Shown: positions 42,541-50,119 of the stretch, in pieces
Numbering within the stretch: position 1 is the stretch's first letter
Layout of the letters: each line of letters begins with the position of its first letter
Origin: Escherichia fergusonii ATCC 35469
GTDB taxonomy: Bacteria > Pseudomonadota > Gammaproteobacteria > Enterobacterales > Enterobacteriaceae
Assembly (NCBI RefSeq): GCF_000026225.1
Contig: NC_011740.1
Span: forward strand, 3,224,001 to 3,288,000
Length of the DNA stretch: 64,000 bases
Direction: 5' to 3'
The notes under the pieces: generated by a model
The model's database searches: none
The model's input: the letters and a program-made list of their open reading frames with translations, nothing else
What the model was told of the DNA's origin: nothing
Position numbers and translations under genes: made by a program

Positions 42541-43395
42541 ATGGTACTGATGATCGTCAGCGGTCGCTCAGGGTCTGGTAAATCCGTTGCCCTGCGGGCG
42601 TTGGAAGATATGGGTTTTTATTGCGTGGATAACCTCCCCGTAGTCCTGCTGCCCGATCTTGCTCGCACCCTGGCTGAGCGAGAGATATCTGCCGCCGTCA
42701 GCATTGATGTGCGCAATATGCCGGAATCGCCGGAGATTTTTGAACAGGCGATGACAAACCTGCCGGAAGCTTTTTCTCCGCAACTGCTGTTTCTTGATGC
42801 CGACCGCAACACGCTTATTCGCCGTTATAGCGACACGCGCCGTTTGCACCCGCTCTCCAGTAAAAATCTGTCACTGGAAAGCGCGATCGACAAAGAAAGT
42901 GATCTACTGGAGCCGCTGCGCTCTCGGGCAGATCTTATTGTCGATACCTCCGAAATGTCTGTTCATGAACTGGCAGAAATGCTGCGTACCCGCCTGCTGG
43001 GTAAACGTGAGCGTGAACTGACGATGGTCTTTGAGTCCTTCGGCTTCAAGCACGGTATTCCTATCGATGCAGATTATGTGTTTGATGTGCGCTTCCTGCC
43101 TAACCCGCACTGGGATCCGAAACTGCGACCGATGACGGGCCTCGACAAGCCTGTCGCCGCGTTTCTCGACAGGCACACAGAAGTACACAATTTTATCTAC
43201 CAGACACGTAGCTACCTTGAGTTATGGTTACCCATGCTGGAAACCAACAACCGTAGCTATCTGACGGTCGCCATTGGTTGTACCGGCGGGAAACACCGTT
43301 CGGTGTATATTGCAGAGCAACTGGCAGACTACTTCCGCTCGCGCGGTAAAAACGTACAGTCACGCCACCGCACGCTGGAAAAACGCAAAACATGA
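42541..43395 (+). CDS. rapZ: RNase adapter protein RapZ
   Basis: RapZ binds the small RNA GlmZ and brings it to RNase E, controlling GlmS and so glucosamine-6-phosphate level. The 284-residue protein has Walker A GRSGSGKS (8-15), a Walker B-like region, and a C-terminal domain with TVAIGCTGGKHRSVYIAEQL and a basic tail. It overlaps npr by 4 nt. GlmM, the next enzyme of the same pathway, is also in this window. Confidence 0.98.
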   Translation: MVLMIVSGRSGSGKSVALRALEDMGFYCVDNLPVVLLPDLARTLAEREISAAVSIDVRNMPESPEIFEQAMTNLPEAFSPQLLFLDADRNTLIRRYSDTRRLHPLSSKNLSLESAIDKESDLLEPLRSRADLIVDTSEMSVHELAEMLRTRLLGKRERELTMVFESFGFKHGIPIDADYVFDVRFLPNPHWDPKLRPMTGLDKPVAAFLDRHTEVHNFIYQTRSYLELWLPMLETNNRSYLTVAIGCTGGKHRSVYIAEQLADYFRSRGKNVQSRHRTLEKRKT

Positions 43396-43664
43396 CCGTC
43401 AAACAAACTGTTGAAGTGACTAATAAGCTGGGTATGCACGCCCGGCCCGCCATGAAACTGTTTGAGCTAATGCAGGGCTTTGATGCAGAAGTTCTGCTGC
43501 GTAATGATGAGGGCACGGAAGCCGAAGCTAACAGCGTGATTGCCTTATTGATGCTGGACTCTGCGAAAGGTCGTCAAATCGAAATTGAAGCAACCGGGCC
43601 GCAGGAAGTTGAAGCACTGGCAGCAGTTATCGCTCTCTTCGAGTCAGGTTTCGACGAAGACTAG
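43392..43664 (+). CDS. npr: nitrogen PTS phosphocarrier NPr
   Basis: NPr (ptsO) is an HPr-like carrier passing phosphate from EI-Ntr to PtsN. The 90-residue protein has the phosphorylation site NKLGMHARPAMKLFE (His 16) and a conserved Ser region EAEANSVIALLMLD. It starts within the rapZ stop (ATGA overlap) and ends the rpoN operon. Confidence 0.98.
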   Translation: MTVKQTVEVTNKLGMHARPAMKLFELMQGFDAEVLLRNDEGTEAEANSVIALLMLDSAKGRQIEIEATGPQEVEALAAVIALFESGFDED

Positions 43665-43694
43665 TTATTTTACTCACCATTTCTCCCCCATCTC

Positions 43695-43716
43695 AAAAGC
43701 GCCACCCGGCGTTTTT
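43695..43716 (+). terminator. terminator of the rpoN operon
   Basis: A short stem (gcgcc 43699-43703, ggcgt 43708-43712) is flanked by AAAA and TTTTT, 30 bp after the npr stop. Confidence 0.7.
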
Positions 43717-43860
43717 CTATCTCCCCTTATTACTTGTACATTTAGTGCGCTTTTACCACTCATACAAACATTAAGAAAACATTAAGTATTCTTGTTTAAC
43801 TAATATTTAGTTTGAGTCGCCATACTGAATGTTTGTCAGAAAATATTTCCAGGAGATCAG

Positions 43861-44493
43861 ATGATATATCTGTCAAAACAGAATCCCCTGGGCACCGGAA
43901 GACATAGAAAGTGTTATGCGCATCCGGAAGATGCCCAGCGCTGTATCAAAATCGTTTATCACACCGGTAGCGGTGGGGATAAAGAGATTCGTCGCGAATT
44001 AAAGTACTACGCGCATCTTTCCCGTTATCTGCAAGACTGGAGCGGTATCCCACGCTTTCACGGCACAGTAGAGACGGACTGTGGAACTGGCTATATATAT
44101 GATGTTATTGCGGATTTTGACGGAAAACCTTCTGTCACTTTGACGGAGTTCGCCGCACAATGCCATTACGAAGAAGACGTCGTCGTGCTACGTCAGTTAC
44201 TGAAAAAGCTGAAGAAATATCTGCACGATAACTATATCGTCACCATGACCCTGAAACCACAGAACATTCTCTGCCATCGTATCAGCGAGTCTGAAGTCGT
44301 GCCGGTCGTATGCGACAATATTGGTGAAGGCACACTGATCCCGTTGGCAACCTGGTCAAAATGGTTCTGTCGTCGTAAGCAGGAAAGGTTATGGCAACGC
44401 TTTATTAAACAGCCAGTACTGGCCGTAGCTTTAAAAAGCGACAAGCCATCTAAAGAGAGAAACAAATTGTCTCTCTCTTCTCGAGAGGCTTAA
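43861..44493 (+). CDS. yrbL: PhoP-regulated protein-kinase-fold protein YrbL
   Basis: The 210-residue protein belongs to the YrbL family. A kinase-like fold is suggested by LGTGRHRKCYAHPEDAQRCIKIVY at the N-terminus and TLKPQNILCHR ... VVCDNIGEG resembling the catalytic and metal loops. The function is unknown; in E. coli transcription responds to PhoPQ (low Mg2+). About one residue in five differs from K-12 as I remember it. Its stop codon overlaps that of mtgA on the other strand. Confidence 0.9.
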   Translation: MIYLSKQNPLGTGRHRKCYAHPEDAQRCIKIVYHTGSGGDKEIRRELKYYAHLSRYLQDWSGIPRFHGTVETDCGTGYIYDVIADFDGKPSVTLTEFAAQCHYEEDVVVLRQLLKKLKKYLHDNYIVTMTLKPQNILCHRISESEVVPVVCDNIGEGTLIPLATWSKWFCRRKQERLWQRFIKQPVLAVALKSDKPSKERNKLSLSSREA

Positions 44494-45215
44494 TAAAGGT
44501 GGTGCTGAGTCATAAATGATTCACCACCCAGTTGCCGCATCTGACGCAAAATCCACGCCTGACGGCTACGTACATAGCCCGACGGCGCAGATACCTTGAA
44601 GCGCAATGGATTAGGCAATACTGCCGCAAGCAGTGCCGCTTCTGATGCAGTGAGCTTGCTGGCCGGTTTGTGAAAATAACGCTGCGCCGCAGCTTCCACG
44701 CCAAACACCCCATCCCCAAACTCAGCAATATTCAGATAAACGGTCAGAATGCGCTTTTTACTCCAGACCGTTTCTATTCCCAGCGTCAGCCCAGCTTCGA
44801 GACCTTTACGCAACCAACTGCGTCCATCCCACAAGAAGAGATTTTTTGCCGTTTGTTGCGTTAACGTCGAAGCACCGCGAATTCGTGCCGGGTGACGTTC
44901 ATTTTGCGCCAGAGCTTTTTCGATAGAAGCGATATCAAATCCCCAGTGATCTGGGAAAGTTTGATCTTCAGCAGCAATAACTGCCAGCCCCAACCACGGC
45001 GAAATCTCATCCATGCTCACCCAGTCGGAATGAGCCACATACGAAAAATCACCGTGAAACCAGGCGCTAACTTGCCGCTCCGCCATCACTGCCGAATAAG
45101 GCACGGGAACAATACTGAACAATGCAATACCACCGCCCCAAAACAACGCCAGTATCATCAGCGCACGCCACAGAAAACGGCGCAAAAAAGAGGGCAAGAA
45201 ACGCCTTACACTCAT
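44490..45215 (-). CDS. mtgA: monofunctional peptidoglycan glycosyltransferase MtgA
   Basis: MtgA polymerises glycan chains from lipid II at the division site. The 241-residue GT51 protein has one N-terminal membrane anchor (about 15-38). The family motifs are present: VIAAEDQTFPDHWGFD with catalytic Glu, RGASTLTQQTAKNLFLW, KKRILTVYLNIAEFGDGVFGVEAAA. It overlaps elbB by 4 nt and converges with yrbL. It is noticeably diverged from the K-12 sequence in both ends. Confidence 0.96.
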   Translation of the reverse strand: MSVRRFLPSFLRRFLWRALMILALFWGGGIALFSIVPVPYSAVMAERQVSAWFHGDFSYVAHSDWVSMDEISPWLGLAVIAAEDQTFPDHWGFDIASIEKALAQNERHPARIRGASTLTQQTAKNLFLWDGRSWLRKGLEAGLTLGIETVWSKKRILTVYLNIAEFGDGVFGVEAAAQRYFHKPASKLTASEAALLAAVLPNPLRFKVSAPSGYVRSRQAWILRQMRQLGGESFMTQHHLY

Positions 45216-45865
45216 TCAGCCAGAACCAGCACGCGCGATACCAGTTTATCAATGCCCAGTGCAGCCTGGGCGATATCCTTCGCCAACATGTAAGCCGGAG
45301 TGGTAATGATCTTGTTATCTTCATCAACCACAATATCGTCAACCGGGCATGGCACATGTTCAGCACCCATTGTTTCGAGCACTTCAGCGGTGTCGATATC
45401 TGTACCAATAGTGAGGCGTACCGGGAAAGCAAAAATTTTCGCCAACATTGCCGGCGCAATACACATAAAGCCCAACGGTTTACCCGCCTTATGCATCGCC
45501 TGGCACAGTGCAACCAGATCACGGTCAACGCTACACTGGCTGCCTAATGTGGCAAAATTGCTCAGATTTTTTGCTGCCCCAAAGCCGCCGGGAACGATTA
45601 GCGCATCAAGCTCCTCAGCAGAAGCTTGCGAAAGTGGGCGAATATCACCACGTGCAATACGTGCAGCTTCAATCAGCACATTGCGCGTTTCTGCCATTGG
45701 TTCACCCGTCAAATGATTAATCACATCGGCCTGAGTTTTATCTGGCGCAAAGCAAACTGCCTGAGCACCGCTACGGGCAATTGCTAAAAGAGACAAAACA
45801 GCTTCATGAATCTCTGCGCCATCATAAACGCCGCAGCCGCTGAGAATTACGCCAATTTTTTTCAT
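45212..45865 (-). CDS. elbB: DJ-1/PfpI-family glyoxalase ElbB
   Basis: The 217-residue protein has the class-I glutamine amidotransferase-like/DJ-1 fold. Key segments are GVILSGCGVYDGAEIHEAVL at the start and GKPLGFMCIAPAMLAKIFAF at the nucleophile elbow with a Cys. E. coli ElbB has weak glyoxalase activity in vitro; its biological role is unsettled. It overlaps mtgA (ATGA). Confidence 0.95.
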   Translation of the reverse strand: MKKIGVILSGCGVYDGAEIHEAVLSLLAIARSGAQAVCFAPDKTQADVINHLTGEPMAETRNVLIEAARIARGDIRPLSQASAEELDALIVPGGFGAAKNLSNFATLGSQCSVDRDLVALCQAMHKAGKPLGFMCIAPAMLAKIFAFPVRLTIGTDIDTAEVLETMGAEHVPCPVDDIVVDEDNKIITTPAYMLAKDIAQAALGIDKLVSRVLVLAE

Positions 45866-45981
45866 TGCACTTTCCTTTTGTCACTGGCTAAAACATATTA
45901 ATTAATCTAATTAAAATGCTACGCATCACACATTTAACTGATTCATGTAACAAATGATTTAAGATTTGCTATCTTAACTGC

Positions 45982-46102
45982 GTGCGGCCTGAAAAACAGT
46001 GCTGCGCCTTGGTTACAAACGACAATAATTTACGGCGCAGCCATAATTTCCCTGGTGTTGGCGCAGTATTCGCGCACCCCGGTTAATCCGGGGTCATTTT
46101 TT
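45982..46102 (+). ncRNA. arcZ: Hfq-dependent small RNA ArcZ
   Basis: The plus strand from GTGCGGCCTGAAAAACAGTG to the T-run at 46097-46103 matches E. coli ArcZ (about 121 nt). The processed 3' part is present with ATTTCCCTGGTGTTGGCGCA, whose seed activates rpoS and represses other mRNAs. It ends in the terminator hairpin ACCCCGG/CCGGGGT plus seven T. The 5' part (around 46003-46025) differs from K-12. Its 3' end overlaps the end of arcB on the other strand. In E. coli ArcA represses arcZ. Confidence 0.93.
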
Positions 46103-48430
46103 TCCGTTCTTTGCCACCCACGCTTTCAGCACTTCAACATCGTGACGCCACTCTTGTTTCATCTCTTCAATCCATTCACCAACGTTATCTTCCCATGCCG
46201 GGAGATCCGGTGACTGAATTTGCTGCCCCAGTTGCTGTAAGTGACGAAGCCCAACGGAACCCGCTGCACCTTTGATTTTATGCCCTTCCTCAACAATGCC
46301 TTTTTGATCGCGCGCAGTCAGATTAGACTGCAACACGCTCATATATCCGGGCATCATCTTCTCGAAGACAGCAAGACCATCGGTAATTAGCTTCGGTCCA
46401 ACAAGTTCGAGATATTGTTCCAACATTGGAATATCAAGTAACTCTTGCGATTTGCTATTGTCATCAGGTGCCACCGTGCTCTCCTCTTCGTCCTGAGTAT
46501 CCCAGAACTTTTTGATCATCGCGGTTAATGCCGGAACGGACAGCGGCTTACTCAGCACATCATCCATCCCGGCATCCAGGTACTCTTTTTTATCTTTCAG
46601 TACGTTGGCAGTAAGTGCCACCAGCGGTGGTAAATCATCACGAGAGTAGCGGCGAGTTAACTCGCGAGAAATATCAAGGCCAGTCATATCTGGCAGTTGG
46701 ATATCCAACAACACCAGGTCATACTCGCCTGGCTTAAACATCTCCAGCGCCGCTTTACCTGTCATTGCCACATCAACACTATTGCCTAATTTCTCCAGCA
46801 CTGAACGGGCAACAATAACGTTTAATTCGATATCCTCCACCAGTAACACATTTAACGCTGGCAGCGGCAGATCATCTTCTTCGAACACATCGTCAACTTC
46901 TTCAGCTACCGCTGGTGCACGCACGGTTAGGGTAAACACCGAACCCTGCCCCGGTACGCTGGAAACACTAATATCGCCGCCCATATCCCGCGCCAGACGG
47001 CGAGATACAGCAAGCCCGATCCCTGTGCCGGTAGCAGGTTTTCCACCCTGGCTATCCTTCACCTGATAGTACATAGCAAAGATTTTATCCTGCTCTTCTT
47101 GCGGGATACCGATCCCCGAATCGGCGACTTCAAAGTGCAGCATCTCACCTTTATCGTAGCGAACCCGCACTTCAACTTTGCCCTGCTGGGTGAACTTAAC
47201 GGCGTTACTGATAAGATTCCACAAGACCTGACGCAAACGCGTGCCATCGGTAATCACCTGATGCGGCAGCGGTAAGGTTGGCTCCATCACAAAACGCAGA
47301 CCTTTTTGTTGCGCCTGCAGGCCAGAAAGATTTTCTAAATCGGCAAGGAATCCGGTGAAGTCGATGGGTTGATTATCAAGCTGGACTTTGCGACGCTCAA
47401 TTTTATCCATGTCAATAATATCATTGAAGATATTACCCAGTGTCACTGCAGAAACATGGATCGTTTTAAGATATTTTTCCTGCTCGGCGTTCAGATCGGT
47501 ATCCAGCAAAATTCGGCTCAGGCCTACTATACCGTTAAGCGGTGTGCGTAATTCGTGGCTGATAGTGGAAATAAAAGTAGTTTTATCGCGACTGGCTTGT
47601 TCCAGCGCATCCTGGTAATGCTTGCGCTCTGTAATATCGCGACCAAATCCCATTAACCCATGACGTTTACCAACCCGGTCGTAATAAGGCACTTTCCGGA
47701 TCTCAAAACAGGCTTTACGCCCATCCGGGTACTGTAACCACTGTTCATAAGAGAGTGACACGTTGTGGCGAAAAACTTTTTCGTCGGTTTCAATCACCTT
47801 TTCAGCAACATCCGGGGCATACACATCCTGTGGTTTCAGATGTACCAGTTGCTTTTCGCTTTTTCCGGTCAGGAGTTCCATTGCGCGGTTACAGCCTGAA
47901 AACTCCTTATCTTCGTTGCGATAAAACACCAGATCTGGCGAAGCATCGAGGAAAGAACGTAAAAAAGAAGATTGCTGTTCCAGTTGGATCTGCGTTTCTT
48001 CGCGCTCTTTAATTTCAATTTTCAGTTGTTCAAAGGTTTCCTGCAACTCGGCTTCGGCTTTTTCACGAACGGCGATTTCCTGATTTAGCTGGGCAATATT
48101 ATCTTTTAACTGAACGTTGAGGCTCAAATCGCGCTCGCGCATCTCCTCCAGTTTTTGCACCAGCCGTGACAGACGTTGTCGTGACTCCTCCAGTTGCTCG
48201 ACGACCACCGAAAGAAAGTAGACCGCCCACGGCGTAATCAGCAGACCAAAGAAAATAGAACGAATAACATCAATGCTTTCAACCTGACCATGTAGCACCA
48301 TGGTCACTGCCATTTGTACCACAATGGCGAGTACAACGAGGGCCAGCGCCAGCAGCATTGAGAAGCGCACCAGACCTAATTTCATCATCAGATCAACATA
48401 GTACTGCGCCAGCAGACGAATTTGCTTCAT
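46094..48430 (-). CDS. arcB: hybrid sensor histidine kinase ArcB
   Basis: ArcB senses the quinone redox state and phosphorylates ArcA under low oxygen. The 778-residue inner-membrane protein has two N-terminal membrane segments, a coiled-coil linker and a PAS domain (about 155-275). The kinase core has H-box SHELRTPLNG (His 292), N and G boxes. A receiver domain (LLDIQLPDM, Asp 576) and an HPt domain (EEGHKIKGAAGS, His 717) follow. The start at 48430 gives the E. coli length. ArcZ is encoded antisense across its 3' end. Confidence 0.98.
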   Translation of the reverse strand: MKQIRLLAQYYVDLMMKLGLVRFSMLLALALVVLAIVVQMAVTMVLHGQVESIDVIRSIFFGLLITPWAVYFLSVVVEQLEESRQRLSRLVQKLEEMRERDLSLNVQLKDNIAQLNQEIAVREKAEAELQETFEQLKIEIKEREETQIQLEQQSSFLRSFLDASPDLVFYRNEDKEFSGCNRAMELLTGKSEKQLVHLKPQDVYAPDVAEKVIETDEKVFRHNVSLSYEQWLQYPDGRKACFEIRKVPYYDRVGKRHGLMGFGRDITERKHYQDALEQASRDKTTFISTISHELRTPLNGIVGLSRILLDTDLNAEQEKYLKTIHVSAVTLGNIFNDIIDMDKIERRKVQLDNQPIDFTGFLADLENLSGLQAQQKGLRFVMEPTLPLPHQVITDGTRLRQVLWNLISNAVKFTQQGKVEVRVRYDKGEMLHFEVADSGIGIPQEEQDKIFAMYYQVKDSQGGKPATGTGIGLAVSRRLARDMGGDISVSSVPGQGSVFTLTVRAPAVAEEVDDVFEEDDLPLPALNVLLVEDIELNVIVARSVLEKLGNSVDVAMTGKAALEMFKPGEYDLVLLDIQLPDMTGLDISRELTRRYSRDDLPPLVALTANVLKDKKEYLDAGMDDVLSKPLSVPALTAMIKKFWDTQDEEESTVAPDDNSKSQELLDIPMLEQYLELVGPKLITDGLAVFEKMMPGYMSVLQSNLTARDQKGIVEEGHKIKGAAGSVGLRHLQQLGQQIQSPDLPAWEDNVGEWIEEMKQEWRHDVEVLKAWVAKNGKK

Positions 48431-48524
48431 TGGGGAATTCCTTAACGACAACCTGCCACAATAATACCCAATTCTGACAGTTACGTTGAAAATTGTGTGA
48501 GAAATGCGGAATTCCCCGCATCAA

Positions 48525-49454
48525 CTAAAGAGAAGGTGGCACCCACGGACGTCCCAGCGCCGATCCCTGTACGCCATGTTCATTCAGATAGCGATCCAGC
48601 TCGACCATTCCCGTCCAGCGATTTTCACACCACAGCGGAGCAAGCAACGTCGGGCGACGGGCGCTGGCGGAAATGCGGTGGTAGATGACTTCCGGTGGCG
48701 TATGGCGAATCATTTCTCCGGCGGTGACCGTGTAATCCACCAGTTCAATACCATTCAAACGCCCCGCTTCCCAGGCTTTCGCCATAATGCTGCCTTTCAC
48801 AATATGCAGCGGATGCAGCTTTATACCATCTACGCCGGTTTCAACCACTCGCGCCAGCGTTTGCAAACATTCCGTCTGCCCTTCGCCAGGCAGGCCGACA
48901 ATTAAGTGAGAACACACCTTCAGTCCACGCTGACGTGCCAGTTGGGTCGTACGCTGATAACAGGCAAAATCATGACCACGGTTAATACGATGCAGCGTTT
49001 TGTCGTGTGCGGTTTGCAACCCCAGCTCCAGCCACACCTCGTAGCCCTGGTCTTTATATTCGCAAAGCAGATCCAGCACCGCATCCGGCACGCAGTCCGG
49101 GCGGGTACCAACACACAAACCGACAATATTGGCCTGGCTCACCGCCTGCTGATACATAGAACGCAGCACCTGAACTTCGGCAAAGGTGCTGGTATACGCC
49201 TGAAAGTAGGCCAGATAGCGTTTAGCGCGGTTAACTAAATTCGCCTGGTGCGCCAGTTGTTCGGCAATGGAGCGGTGTTGCTGCGCTTCGTCGGCGAACG
49301 AGGCAACATTACAGAATGTGCAGCCACCTCGCCCGATGGTTCCGTCACGGTTAGGGCAGCTAAAACCGCCGTGCAGCGTCAGCTTATGCACCTTTTGCCC
49401 ATAACGACGGGTGAGATCACCACCAAACATATTGACTAATTTCTGTAACTGCAT
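48525..49454 (-). CDS. yhcC: radical SAM protein YhcC
   Basis: The 309-residue protein is a TIGR01212-type radical SAM enzyme. Its iron-sulfur cluster motif is CPNRDGTIGRGGCTFCNVAS (CxxxxxxxxxxCxxC type). LGLQTAHDKTLHRINRGHD and GLKVCSHLIVGLPGEGQTEC follow. The substrate is not established. I use the ATG at 49454 for the usual length. It is divergent from gltB and next to arcB. Confidence 0.93.
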   Translation of the reverse strand: MQLQKLVNMFGGDLTRRYGQKVHKLTLHGGFSCPNRDGTIGRGGCTFCNVASFADEAQQHRSIAEQLAHQANLVNRAKRYLAYFQAYTSTFAEVQVLRSMYQQAVSQANIVGLCVGTRPDCVPDAVLDLLCEYKDQGYEVWLELGLQTAHDKTLHRINRGHDFACYQRTTQLARQRGLKVCSHLIVGLPGEGQTECLQTLARVVETGVDGIKLHPLHIVKGSIMAKAWEAGRLNGIELVDYTVTAGEMIRHTPPEVIYHRISASARRPTLLAPLWCENRWTGMVELDRYLNEHGVQGSALGRPWVPPSL

Positions 49455-49680
49455 AATCTGATAGACCGCGCCTTGAAAAGAGGCCAAAGCCTGCCAGTTT
49501 TAGCTCAATTCGGCGATGACCTGGATCAATCGCCCCGCCCCGCTTTTATTAATTGCATAATTAATCAAAATTAACGAAATTTCATGCATAATCACTTTTG
49601 CTTATCTTGTGCCATATTTTTTTATCTCCTTATGGGTTTTAGTCAAAAACAGTAGTATGAAACGTCATTACTCATTAATG

Positions 49681-49695
49681 CAGTATAAAATACTG
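49681..49695 (+). promoter_or_regulatory. Lrp binding site upstream of gltB
   Basis: CAGTATAAAATACTG matches the Lrp consensus YAGHAWATTWTDCTR at 13 of 15 positions, and the 17-bp extended form gcagtat-aaa-atactgc is a perfect inverted repeat. It is centred about 215 bp upstream of the start of transcription expected from the promoter at 49871-49898. That is the range of the Lrp sites I recall for E. coli gltBDF. Confidence 0.65.
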
Positions 49696-49870
49696 CTTTT
49701 CTCGTCAGTTCAAGGCAGGATAAGGGTTAACACGCCTTTATGACAGTCAGGAATTGGCTGTTTCTCTAACGACGCCCCTTTTAGCCTTAAATAGAAAATC
49801 CATTTTAATTTCAGCCAATTAATAAAGAATTTTGCGCTAAAGCACATTTCTGTACCAATAAGCTTGCCAT

Positions 49871-49898
49871 TTGACCTGTATCAGCTTTCCCGATAAGT
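49871..49898 (+). promoter_or_regulatory. gltB promoter
   Basis: A -35 TTGACC (49871-49876) and -10 ATAAGT (49893-49898) are separated by 16 bp, giving transcription from about 49905. Confidence 0.6.
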
Positions 49899-50119
49899 TG
49901 GAAATCCGCTGGAAGCTTTCTGGATGAGCAGCCTGCTCATCATATTTATGCAGTAATTGAGATCCCCTCTTCACCGTATTAACCGATGCGAAAAGGACAA
50001 CAAGGGGGCGAATGCGAGGCACGCGTATGAAACGCAAACCCCGTCGCCACGCTCTTTCTGTGCCCGTGCGCAGCGGTTCGGAAGTGGGGTTCCCGCAGAG
50101 CCTGGGGGAGGTTCACGAT

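Larger units (their letters stand above)
49455..50119. other. yhcC-gltB intergenic control region
   Basis: This 665-bp stretch has no supported gene. It is AT-rich around 49540-49700, with several A/T tracts where IHF and Lrp would bind, a near-consensus Lrp site (49681-49695) and a gltB promoter (49871-49898). The gltB leader is then about 215 nt. An in-frame reading upstream of the gltB start (from 50012) exists but lacks support. Confidence 0.7.

Noticed and set aside
50012..50119. Upstream in-frame extension of GltB (36 codons)
   Set aside because: The ATG at 50120 has a much better ribosome binding site and gives the E. coli length and propeptide of 11 residues before the nucleophile Cys.
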